Assembly (NCBI RefSeq): GCF_036075115.1
Contig: NZ_CP107958.1
Location: 1,488,001 to 1,552,000, forward strand
DNA: 64,000 bases
Reading direction: 5' to 3'
Source of the DNA: Streptomyces sp. NBC_00377
Lineage (GTDB): Bacteria; Actinomycetota; Actinomycetes; Streptomycetales; Streptomycetaceae
Below are positions 17,068 through 24,529 of this stretch, one piece after another. Position 1 is the first letter of the stretch. Each line of letters opens with the position of its first letter. Below the pieces are notes generated by a model, which worked only from the letters and a program-made list of their open reading frames with translations, searched no databases and was not told the DNA's origin. Made by a program: the position numbers and the translations under genes.

Positions 17068-18017
17068 CAGATGTGCCTCCTGGCGGCCTGCCGCGACACG
17101 TGCCGGGCGTCCAGGCCCGAGAGCCCCCGTACGGCCACGTAGGCCTTCTCCCGTCCGGGCAGCGAGACCCGGCCGCGCAGCACGGCCTCGGGGTCGCGCT
17201 CGATGCGGTCGAGGAGACGACGGTAGATGCCTGCCATGGCGGCGACACAGGCGCCGCTGCGCCGGTCGAGCATCGGGAGCAGACGGTAGCCCTCGGCGAA
17301 CAGGGCGCGGGCCCGCCGTACCTCGAAGTGCACGAGGCCCGCGAAATCGGAGCCCTCCGGCGGCTCGGGCCCGTCGAACCCGGCCGAGCAGCCGAATTTC
17401 GCGAGGTCGTCGGCGGGCAGATAGGTGCGGCCGCCCTCGGCGTCCTCGCGGACGTCCCTGAGGATGTTCGTGAGCTGGAGCGCGAGCCCGAGCGTGTCCG
17501 CGTACTCCGGCGCGCGTTCGGCGCCGCGCGCCCCCGGTTCGGTGCCGAACACCCCGAGTGAGAGCCTCCCGATGGCGCCCGCCACACAGCGGCAGTACGC
17601 CTTCAGGTCGTCCCAGGTCTCGTAGGTCTCGCCGCGCACGTCCATGAGCACGCCGTCGATCAGCTCGTCCAGACCGCGCAGCGGAACCGGGAAGGTACGG
17701 GCCGTGTGCGCGAGGGCGACCGCGACGGGGTCGGTGTCGTCCTCCTCGACCTCGCCCGCGCGGACCCGGGAGAGCAGCACCCGGGTCTCCTCGAGCCTCG
17801 CGCTCTTGACCTCGCCGTCCAGTGCGCCGTCGCCGATGTCGTCGACGCGGCGCGAGAAGGCGTACAGCGCCGACATCGCGCGGCGCTTGGGGGTGGGCAG
17901 CAGCCGGATGCCGTAGGCGAAGTTACGGGCCTGCTGGCCGGTGACGGTCTCGCAGTAGCCGTAGGCGGCGAGTACCGGTGCGGACACGTGCGGTGACGAC
18001 TCCACGCCCCGGATCAC
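17067..18017 (-). CDS. hpnD: Presqualene diphosphate synthase HpnD
   Basis: 316 aa, squalene/phytoene synthase family. The two Asp-rich Mg-binding regions are SRRVDDIGDG and LRDVREDAEGGRTYLP, with YAFSRR upstream of the first. HpnD joins two farnesyl diphosphates into presqualene diphosphate. The GTG at 18017 overlaps the hpnC stop by 4 nt and has GAGGAG upstream. hpnD and hpnC are paralogues next to each other, as in other bacterial squalene operons that lack a eukaryote-type squalene synthase. Confidence 0.93.
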   Translation of the reverse strand: MIRGVESSPHVSAPVLAAYGYCETVTGQQARNFAYGIRLLPTPKRRAMSALYAFSRRVDDIGDGALDGEVKSARLEETRVLLSRVRAGEVEEDDTDPVAVALAHTARTFPVPLRGLDELIDGVLMDVRGETYETWDDLKAYCRCVAGAIGRLSLGVFGTEPGARGAERAPEYADTLGLALQLTNILRDVREDAEGGRTYLPADDLAKFGCSAGFDGPEPPEGSDFAGLVHFEVRRARALFAEGYRLLPMLDRRSGACVAAMAGIYRRLLDRIERDPEAVLRGRVSLPGREKAYVAVRGLSGLDARHVSRQAARRHI

Positions 18018-18916
18018 CCCTCTCCTCGCAGGGTCACGCCCACCTCGCGCAGCAGCTGGATCCTGCCGGGCTTGGGCGGGCCGGGAAGCACGTCGTACCC
18101 GGCGGCGGCGATCGCCTTGATCGCCGCCCTTCCCCCCGCCACGAAACCCGCCAGCAGCAGCCTCAGCCTGCCGTGAACGCTACCCACCAGGGGGGCGCCT
18201 TCATTCAGGAGATCGCGGGCGCGTTCCGCTTCGTACGCGATCAGGGCGCGCACCGACGCACTCGCGGTCCCCGCGGCCAGATCCGCCTCCCGGACGTGGA
18301 AGCGCCTCATGTCCGCGGCGGGCAGGTAGACGCGGTCACGGCCGAGGTCCTCGGTGACGTCCTGAAGGTGCTCGACGATCTGGAGGGCGGTGCAGATCGC
18401 GTCGGAACGGCGGATCCGCTCGGGGGTGGCGGCGCCGGTGACGGCGAGGACCAGGCGGCCGACGGGGTTGGCGGACAGTTCGCAGTAGGCCAGGAGGTCG
18501 TCGTACGTCTCGTAGCGGCTGACGAGCTGGTCCTGCCGGTTGGCGGCGATCAGACCGAGGAAGGGCTCGGGGCCGAGCGAGCGGCTTCGGACGGTCGGCC
18601 GGAGGCGGCGCAGCAGGGGGTGACGGGGCGCGCCGTCGAAAACGCGATGCAGATCGGCCTCGAAGGCGTCCAGCAGGACGAGGCGGTCCCCGGCCTCGGA
18701 GTCCGGCACCCCGAGCAGGCGGGCGTCGGCGCCGCCGGGTGCCAGGTCGCCGTCGCCGATGTCGTCGACGAGCCGGGCGAAGCCGTAGACGGCCATCAGG
18801 TCGTCGCGCCAGGCCCGGGGCAGGAAGAAGGGGGCCACGGGGAAGTTCTCGTCCGCGGCCTTGGCGAGCGTGCCGCGCTCCGGGTCGCCGACGCGCGGCA
18901 CGGCGGGTGCCGTCAT
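18014..18916 (-). CDS. hpnC: Hydroxysqualene synthase HpnC
   Basis: 300 aa, squalene/phytoene synthase family. Conserved regions are FLPRAWRDDLMAVYGFARL with VDDIGDG, and DVTEDLGRDRVYLP. HpnC converts presqualene diphosphate to hydroxysqualene. It is the first large gene of the operon. The ATG at 18916 has no strong Shine-Dalgarno of its own; a 21-codon ORF with a better ribosome site ends exactly on this ATG, so initiation may depend on translational coupling. Confidence 0.92.
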   Translation of the reverse strand: MTAPAVPRVGDPERGTLAKAADENFPVAPFFLPRAWRDDLMAVYGFARLVDDIGDGDLAPGGADARLLGVPDSEAGDRLVLLDAFEADLHRVFDGAPRHPLLRRLRPTVRSRSLGPEPFLGLIAANRQDQLVSRYETYDDLLAYCELSANPVGRLVLAVTGAATPERIRRSDAICTALQIVEHLQDVTEDLGRDRVYLPAADMRRFHVREADLAAGTASASVRALIAYEAERARDLLNEGAPLVGSVHGRLRLLLAGFVAGGRAAIKAIAAAGYDVLPGPPKPGRIQLLREVGVTLRGEG

Positions 18917-18978
18917 CGCCGACCGCCCAAGGCGGGGACGGCACGGCCTGCGTCGAGCTGGGGAGTTTCCGTAGCCAT
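18913..18978 (-). CDS. Possible 21-aa leader peptide at the head of the hopanoid operon
   Basis: The ATG at 18978 follows GGGAGATGTGACGGCG and opens a 21-codon frame (MATETPQLDAGRAVPALGG then RR) whose TGA overlaps the hpnC ATG (ATGA). hpnC itself lacks a good Shine-Dalgarno, so this ORF could load ribosomes for hpnC. It may only be a chance reading frame. No family is recognised. Confidence 0.4.
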   Translation of the reverse strand: MATETPQLDAGRAVPALGGRR

Positions 18979-19233
18979 CGCCGTCACATCTCCCGTTCTA
19001 CACTGCCGACCTAATACGCACTATTTCGGACACGCCGCCCGGCCGCTCGCGCGGTGACCCCTACGGTGGGCGCTGCGCGTTTTCGCCCCACTTGCCGCGT
19101 TTCGGGGGCCGGTCCAGCTTACGTTGTACAACGTGGCGAGGTTCCCGGGGGTGTTCTGGACATCACAAGAACACACCGATTGGCGTCAAGATTCCTGGGC
19201 AGGCCCGGAGTTGACGTTTCCTTTGCAGACGCA

Positions 19234-19263
19234 GGGCCCCACCGGACAGTTCCGGTGGGGCCC
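19234..19263 (-). terminator. Hairpin terminator after the TagH-like gene
   Basis: A perfect 13-bp stem, GGGCCCCACCGGA (19234-19246) with TCCGGTGGGGCCC (19251-19263), and a 4-nt loop lie 14 bp past the stop of the ABC ATPase gene. It closes the seven-gene minus-strand unit and separates it from the hopanoid operon downstream. Confidence 0.85.
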
Positions 19264-19276
19264 TGGCCGACTCGCG

Positions 19277-20068
19277 CTACCTGCCCGAGAACTTCTCGTA
19301 TTCCTTCATGACCTCTTCGGTCGGGCCGTCCAGGCGCAGTTCGCCCCGTTCCAGCCACAGCACCCGGTCGCAGGTGTCGCGGATGGACTGGTTGCTGTGG
19401 CTGACCAGGAACACGGTGCCGGCGTGCTCGCGCAGCTCCCGCACCCGCGCCTCGGAGCGTCTGCGGAACTTCGCGTCCCCGGTGGCCAGTGCCTCGTCGA
19501 TCATCAGGACGTCGTGGTCCTTGGCGGCGGCGATGGAGAAGCGCAGCCGCGCCTGCATGCCGGACGAGTAGGTACGCATCGGCAGGGTGATGAAGTCGCC
19601 CTTCTCGTTGATGCCGGAGAAGTCGACGATCTCCTGGAAGCGCTGCTTGATCTGCTCCCGGGACATGCCCATCGCCAGCCCGCCGAGCGTCACGTTGCGC
19701 TCGCCCGTGAGGTCGTTCATCAGGGCCGCGTTGACCCCGAGGAGCGAGGGCTGGCCGTCGGTGTAGACCTTGCCGCTCTCCGGCGGCAGCAGCCCCGCGA
19801 TGGCGCGCAGCAGCGTCGACTTGCCCGAGCCGTTGGAGCCGATCAGACCGATGGCCTCGCCGCGGTGGGCGACGAAGGAGACACCGCGCACCGCGTGCAC
19901 CTTGCGCACCCCGCGTGCCGTGTCGTCGGAACCCCGCCTGACGATACGGCTGAGGGCGGCGGTGGCACTGCCCTTGCCGGCCTTGGCGCCGTTGACCCGG
20001 TAGACGATGTGGACCTCGTCGGCGATGACGGTGGGGATGCGGTGCTGCCCCGCGAGCGGCTCAACCAC
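19277..20068 (-). CDS. ABC transporter ATPase, TagH/Wzt-type polysaccharide exporter
   Basis: 263 aa. The Walker A motif is GLIGSNGSGKSTLL, the signature MRTYSSGMQARLRFSIA, the Walker B VLMIDEALATGD, and the switch histidine lies in FLVSHS. The short ATPase with the TYSSGM signature marks the teichoic-acid/O-antigen exporter subfamily. It lacks the C-terminal carbohydrate-binding domain of Wzt. The GTG at 20068 overlaps the permease gene by 8 nt. With the permease it should flip an undecaprenyl- or lipid-linked glycopolymer across the membrane. Confidence 0.92.
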   Translation of the reverse strand: MVEPLAGQHRIPTVIADEVHIVYRVNGAKAGKGSATAALSRIVRRGSDDTARGVRKVHAVRGVSFVAHRGEAIGLIGSNGSGKSTLLRAIAGLLPPESGKVYTDGQPSLLGVNAALMNDLTGERNVTLGGLAMGMSREQIKQRFQEIVDFSGINEKGDFITLPMRTYSSGMQARLRFSIAAAKDHDVLMIDEALATGDAKFRRRSEARVRELREHAGTVFLVSHSNQSIRDTCDRVLWLERGELRLDGPTEEVMKEYEKFSGR

Positions 20069-20990
20069 GGCCGTACCTCTCCTCCGCCTGCCAGAAGTAC
20101 ACGAAGCCGCCGATGGCGAAGACCACGGCCCAGCCGCCCGCGACCGCCCAGACGTGCGCGGGAAGGTTCTCGGCCCCGTACTCCTCGATGAGCGCGAAGC
20201 GCATCAGGTCCATGTAGATGGCGGCCGGGTTCCACTGGAGGATGTTGGCCACCCACTGCGGCTTGTCCGCGAGGAAGACCGGGATGGAGAACATCACGCC
20301 GGACGCGTACATCCACGTCCGCATCACGAACGGCATCAGCTGCGCCAGGTCCGGGGTCTTCGCGCCGGCCCGGGCGAAGATCAGCGCCAGACCGGAGTTG
20401 AAGCAGAACTGCAGGATCAGCACCGGGACGACCAGCGCCCAGGAGGCGTCCGGATAGCTGCCGGAGCCGATCACCACGAGGAACAGCACCAGCATCGAGT
20501 AGAGCAGCTGCTGGAGTTGCTGGAGGGCGAACGAGATGGGCAGCGAGGCACGCGGGAAGTGCAGGGCGCGGACCAGGCCGAGGTTGCCCGAGATCGCCCG
20601 GACGCCGCTCATCACCGAACTCTGCGTGAACATGAACACGAAGACGCCCGTGACGAGGAACGGGATGTACACGTCCTTCTCCAACCCCCGGCCGGCGTCG
20701 AGGAGCAGGCCGAAGATCGCGAAGTACACGGCGGCGTTCAGCAGCGGGGTGGCCACCTGCCACAGCTGGCCGAGCTTGGCCTGGCTGTACTGGGAGGCCA
20801 GTTTCGCCCGGGAGAACGCCATGATGAAGTGCCGACGCCCCCAGAGCTGCCGGACGTACTCCCCCAGCGGAGGCCGGGCGCCGCTCACGGCCAGCCCGTA
20901 CCTGGCGGCCAGCTGCGCCGCCGTGAGGCCCTCCTCAGGCGACGGAGGCGCGGTCACCACAACTCCGACGTCGTGCGTTGTCTCACTCAC
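20061..20990 (-). CDS. ABC transporter permease, TagG-type (ABC-2)
   Basis: 309 aa with six predicted membrane segments after a cytoplasmic N-terminus of about 60 residues (PLGEYVRQLWGRRHF precedes the first). The ABC2_membrane family is recognisable from SQYSQAKLGQLWQVATPLL and from the WNPAAIYMDLMR region near the end. GTG start at 20990. It pairs with the overlapping ATPase. It lies 99 nt downstream of a GT2 gene in the same direction, so the exported molecule is probably built by the upstream enzymes. Confidence 0.92.
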   Translation of the reverse strand: MSETTHDVGVVVTAPPSPEEGLTAAQLAARYGLAVSGARPPLGEYVRQLWGRRHFIMAFSRAKLASQYSQAKLGQLWQVATPLLNAAVYFAIFGLLLDAGRGLEKDVYIPFLVTGVFVFMFTQSSVMSGVRAISGNLGLVRALHFPRASLPISFALQQLQQLLYSMLVLFLVVIGSGSYPDASWALVVPVLILQFCFNSGLALIFARAGAKTPDLAQLMPFVMRTWMYASGVMFSIPVFLADKPQWVANILQWNPAAIYMDLMRFALIEEYGAENLPAHVWAVAGGWAVVFAIGGFVYFWQAEERYGRG

Positions 20991-21089
20991 AAGTAGGAAC
21001 TTTCGTCTTCGGGATGCGCGGCCTTGACGAGGCCGGCATGAGCCGGGGGGCCCGCGGTACGGCCCGGGGTGCCCTCAGGGACGAGCTTG

Positions 21090-21974
21090 TCAGATCACCG
21101 GAGGCCGGCCCAGTCGTGTCAGCCGCCACACCGTACGCCACTTCATGGGCCTGCGAGGTCCGCACGAAGTGCTCCAGCCTTCCCGGAAACCGCCGAACCA
21201 GGCCTTCAGCGCCGGCCCCGACGGGCGCCGCGCCAGCGTGAGCAGCAGCCAGACCCCGAGGTAGACCGGGACCAGCGGCGCGGGCAGGTTGCGGCGGGCC
21301 AGCCAGACGCGGTTGCGGGCGACCATGCGGTGGTACACCGCGTGCCGCGAGGGCGCGGTCGTCGGGTGGTACAGCACCATGTCGGGCCGGTAGTCGATCA
21401 TCCAGCCCGCGTCGAGCGCCCGCCATGCCAGGTCGGTCTCCTCATGGGCGTAGAAGAACTCGTCCGGGAGTCCGCCCACTTCGGCGAAGACCTTCGTGCG
21501 CACCGCGTTGGCGCCCCCGAGGAACGTGGTGACCCGGGAGGAGCGCATCGGGTCGGAGGCACGCAGCCGGGGTACGTGGCGGCGCTGGGTGACACCGGTG
21601 TCCGGGTCGGCGATCCGGAAGCTGACGATGCCGAGCCCCGGATCGGCGTCGAAGGCCCGCCGGCACAGTTCGGCCGTGTCGTGCTGGGCCAGGAGGCCGT
21701 CGTCGTCCAGGAACATCAGGACGTCGACGTCGCGGCCGCTGGGACCGAAGGCCTCGATGCCGACGTTGCGGCCGCCGGGTATGCCGAGGTTCTCGGGCAG
21801 CTCGATCGTCCTGACGCCCTCGGGGACGTCCGGGACGGGCGAGCCGTTGCCGACCACGACCACCTCGACCTTCTCGCCCTCCTGCTTGGCGACCGAGTCG
21901 AGCAGCGCCCTCAGCTCGTCGGGGCGGTTGCCCATGGTGATGACGACCGCGCCGACCTTGACGGGCGCGCTCAC
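21090..21974 (-). CDS. Family 2 glycosyltransferase
   Basis: 294 aa, GT-A fold. It opens VKVGAVVITMGNRPDELRAL, has the metal-binding DDDG in LMFLDDDGLL, the acceptor-side GGANAVRTKVF, and HEETDLAWRALDAGW, the ED-containing helix. This resembles rhamnosyl- and galactofuranosyl-type GT2 enzymes. The C-terminal part has one hydrophobic stretch (PVYLGVWLLLTLA), so it is probably membrane-associated. The GTG at 21974 overlaps the stop of the CDP-alcohol transferase gene by 4 nt. Donor and acceptor are unknown; context suggests a surface polymer. Confidence 0.88.
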   Translation of the reverse strand: MSAPVKVGAVVITMGNRPDELRALLDSVAKQEGEKVEVVVVGNGSPVPDVPEGVRTIELPENLGIPGGRNVGIEAFGPSGRDVDVLMFLDDDGLLAQHDTAELCRRAFDADPGLGIVSFRIADPDTGVTQRRHVPRLRASDPMRSSRVTTFLGGANAVRTKVFAEVGGLPDEFFYAHEETDLAWRALDAGWMIDYRPDMVLYHPTTAPSRHAVYHRMVARNRVWLARRNLPAPLVPVYLGVWLLLTLARRPSGPALKAWFGGFREGWSTSCGPRRPMKWRTVWRLTRLGRPPVI

Positions 21975-22750
21975 TTCAGCCTGCTCGACGCGAGGATGGA
22001 CACCAGGTGCAACAGGGTCTGGAGCAGCGCGATGCCGGCCAGTACCGCGACGCCGAGCCGGGTGAAGAACAGGTCGCCGCGCACCTGGTCGATGACGGCC
22101 AGGAGCAGGATCAGCAGGGACGCCTCGATGCCGAGGACCAGCCGGTGGAACTGGAGCGCCGAGGCTGCCCGGCGGGCCAGCGCCATCCCGGAGGAACGCG
22201 GTTCGGACGCCGACTCCTTGACCGGTGGCAGACCACCCTGGTGCCGGGCGACGCCGACGAGGTCGGTCTCGGCCTTGATCAGGATCGCGCCGAGCGCGGC
22301 CAGCGTGCCGAGGAAGGCCCACAGCCAGTCGATCCGCCCGGTGCCCCACAGGTCGGCGGCGCGCAGGCCGAAGCCCACGAGGACCGCCGCGTCGGTGAGA
22401 TACGCCCCGACCCGGTCCAGATAGACCCCGCCGAGCGAGTACTGCTTCTTCCAGCGCGCGATCTCGCCGTCGACGCAGTCCAGCAGCAGATACATCTGGA
22501 CGCACACCACGCCGAGCACGGCGCCCGTGATCCCCGGCACCAGCAGGGCCGGGGCCGCGAGCACTCCGAAGACGGTCATCAGGTACGTGAGCTGGTTGGG
22601 CGTGACCCTGGTGTTGACCAGGTAGCGGTCGACCCGCAGGGACACCTCACGCATGTAGAGGCGCCCCATCCAGTGCTCACCGCTGCGCCGGTCCTTCACC
22701 CCCGGGGGGTGGACGACCGGTCTGAGTTCAGCTACCGATGGCCTTGACAT
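21971..22750 (-). CDS. CDP-alcohol phosphatidyltransferase-like membrane enzyme with altered active site
   Basis: 259 aa from the ATG at 22750 (MSRPSVAELRPVV), which overlaps the preceding gene by 23 nt. Several membrane helices are predicted. The CDP-OH-P motif starts correctly (DCVDGEIARW, then GGVYLDRVGA), but the fourth Asp, expected four residues after the third, is Ala. The family transfers a phospho-alcohol from CDP-alcohol to an acceptor alcohol. Here it may use a modified mechanism or specialised substrate, or be inactive. The neighbouring cytidylyltransferase and dehydrogenase suggest what it would use. Confidence 0.82.
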   Translation of the reverse strand: MSRPSVAELRPVVHPPGVKDRRSGEHWMGRLYMREVSLRVDRYLVNTRVTPNQLTYLMTVFGVLAAPALLVPGITGAVLGVVCVQMYLLLDCVDGEIARWKKQYSLGGVYLDRVGAYLTDAAVLVGFGLRAADLWGTGRIDWLWAFLGTLAALGAILIKAETDLVGVARHQGGLPPVKESASEPRSSGMALARRAASALQFHRLVLGIEASLLILLLAVIDQVRGDLFFTRLGVAVLAGIALLQTLLHLVSILASSRLK

Positions 22751-23789
22751 AGTCGGCGTAGATGTCCTTGATCTGTTCGGTCTTGAGGTCGAGGTGTTCG
22801 AGGATCGTGTACCGGCCGGGCCGGGTCTCGGGCGCGAACTGCACCGCACGGACGAACTCGTCCACGGTGAAGCCGATGTCGCCCGGCAGGACCGGCAGTC
22901 CGTGCCGCCGCAGCACCTGCGCCATGTAGGCGGACTCCTCGTGGGCTCCGCGCAGGTACATCGCGAAGGCCGCGCCCAGTCCGCACTGCTCTCCGTGGGC
23001 GGCCGCCCGCTTGGGGAAGAGCAGGTCGAAGGCGTGGTTGATCTCGTGGCACGCGCCGGAGGAGGGGCGGGAGTCGCCCGACACCGACATGGCGATGCCG
23101 CTGAGCACCAGTGCCTCGGCCAGCACCTGGAGGAAGTCGGTGTCGCCGACGCCGCCCGGGTGGCGCAGCACCGCTTCCCCGGCCTGCCGGGCGATCGCGG
23201 CGGCGAGGCCGTCGATCTTCTCGCCCTTGATCCGGTTGGCGAGTTCCCAGTCCGCGATGGCGGAGATGTTGGAGACGGCGTCGCCGATGCCGGCCCGTAC
23301 GTACCGGACCGGTGCCTCGCGGATGACGTCCAGGTCGATCACGACGGCGATCGGGTTCGGCACACCGTAGGAGCCGCGGCCCGCGTCGTTGTCGAGGGTG
23401 GCCACCGGCGAGCACAGGCCGTCGTGCGCGAGGTTCGTCGGCACGGCGACCAGCGGGAGGCCCACCCGTGCCGCGGCGAACTTGGCGCAGTCGATGATCT
23501 TTCCGCCGCCGAGGCCGACGACCGCGTCGAAGTGGCCGGCCTTTATGTCGGTGGCCAGCTGTACGGCGTCGTCGAGGGTTCCGCCGCCGACCTCGTACCA
23601 GGTGGCGCCTGGCAGGGCGGGAGTCAGGCGCTCGCGCAGCCGGGCGCCCGAGCCGCCGCTGACGGCGATCGCGAGCTTGCCCGAGTGCGAGATGCGCTCG
23701 TCGGCGAGGACCCCGACCAGGTCGTCCAGGGCACCCGGGCGGATGTCCACGACGACCGGTGAAGGGATCAGCCGGGTCAGTACTGGCAC
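22728..23789 (-). CDS. Glycerol-1-phosphate dehydrogenase-like enzyme (AraM/G1PDH family)
   Basis: 353 aa from a GTG at 23789 with CGGGAG upstream; it overlaps the nucleotidyltransferase gene by 13 nt. It is an iron-containing-alcohol-dehydrogenase fold. The NAD site is VVGLGGGKIIDCAKF, and metal ligands are expected in GIGDAVSNISAIADW, GACHEINHAFD and AAAHGEQCG. This pattern fits sn-glycerol-1-phosphate dehydrogenases and AraM rather than dehydroquinate synthase. It would reduce dihydroxyacetone phosphate, or a related keto-phosphate, to the polyol phosphate that the next enzyme activates with CTP. Confidence 0.85.
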   Translation of the reverse strand: MPVLTRLIPSPVVVDIRPGALDDLVGVLADERISHSGKLAIAVSGGSGARLRERLTPALPGATWYEVGGGTLDDAVQLATDIKAGHFDAVVGLGGGKIIDCAKFAAARVGLPLVAVPTNLAHDGLCSPVATLDNDAGRGSYGVPNPIAVVIDLDVIREAPVRYVRAGIGDAVSNISAIADWELANRIKGEKIDGLAAAIARQAGEAVLRHPGGVGDTDFLQVLAEALVLSGIAMSVSGDSRPSSGACHEINHAFDLLFPKRAAAHGEQCGLGAAFAMYLRGAHEESAYMAQVLRRHGLPVLPGDIGFTVDEFVRAVQFAPETRPGRYTILEHLDLKTEQIKDIYADYVKAIGS

Positions 23790-24529
23790 GCGATCTCCCG
23801 TCCACGGGCGAGATCGTCGTGGTTGTCGATCTCGACCCACTTGACGTCGCCGATCGGCGCCACGTCGATCCGGAAGCCGCGGTTCACCAGTTCCTGGTAC
23901 CCGTGCTCGTAGAACTGCTGCGGGTCGGTCTCCCACACGGCCTTGAGGGCGTCGGCCAGTTCGGGGGCCGCGTCGCCCTCGATGAGGGTGACGCCGATGT
24001 ACTCGCCGGTGGCCTCGGACGGGTCCATCAGCTTGGTGATCTTCGTCATGCCCCGCTCGGGGTCGACGACGACCTTCATCTCCTCGTCCGCGAGGGACTT
24101 CACGGTGTCCAGGGCCAGGATGATCCGCCTGCCCTCGCCGCGGGCGGCGAGCAGCGTCCGCTCGACGGAGACCGGGTGCACTGTGTCGCCGTTGGCGAGG
24201 ATCACGCCGTCCTTGAGGGCGTCACGGCCGCACCACAGGGAGTAGGCGTTGTTCCACTCCTCGGCCTTGTCGTTGTCGATGAGGGTGAGCTTGAGCCCGT
24301 ACTTCGCCTCCAGCGCGGCCTTGCGCTCGTACACGGCCTCCTTGCGGTAGCCGACGATGACCGCGACCTCGGTCAGACCGATCTCGGCGAAGTTGCCGAG
24401 CGTCAGGTCCAGCACCGTGGGCTCGCCCTCTATACCCGCGGGCCCCACCGGCACCAGCGCCTTGGGCAGGCTGTCGGTGTAGGGGCGCAGACGCCTTCCG
24501 GCGCCGGCCGCCAGCACGAGGCCGATCAT
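23777..24529 (-). CDS. Sugar/alcohol-phosphate nucleotidyltransferase (LicC-like, probably CTP-using)
   Basis: 250 aa. The N-terminal GXGXR-PK signature is LAAGAGRRLRPYTDSLPKAL, and EEWNNAYSLW and ILANGDTV are conserved substrate and metal-binding regions. The NNAYSLW element is typical of choline-phosphate and inositol-phosphate cytidylyltransferases rather than hexose enzymes. It probably activates a phospho-alcohol with CTP for the two CDP-alcohol transferases nearby. The ATG at 24529 overlaps the stop of the 614-aa protein (ATGA), and the 3' end overlaps the G1PDH-like gene. Confidence 0.85.
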   Translation of the reverse strand: MIGLVLAAGAGRRLRPYTDSLPKALVPVGPAGIEGEPTVLDLTLGNFAEIGLTEVAVIVGYRKEAVYERKAALEAKYGLKLTLIDNDKAEEWNNAYSLWCGRDALKDGVILANGDTVHPVSVERTLLAARGEGRRIILALDTVKSLADEEMKVVVDPERGMTKITKLMDPSEATGEYIGVTLIEGDAAPELADALKAVWETDPQQFYEHGYQELVNRGFRIDVAPIGDVKWVEIDNHDDLARGREIACQY

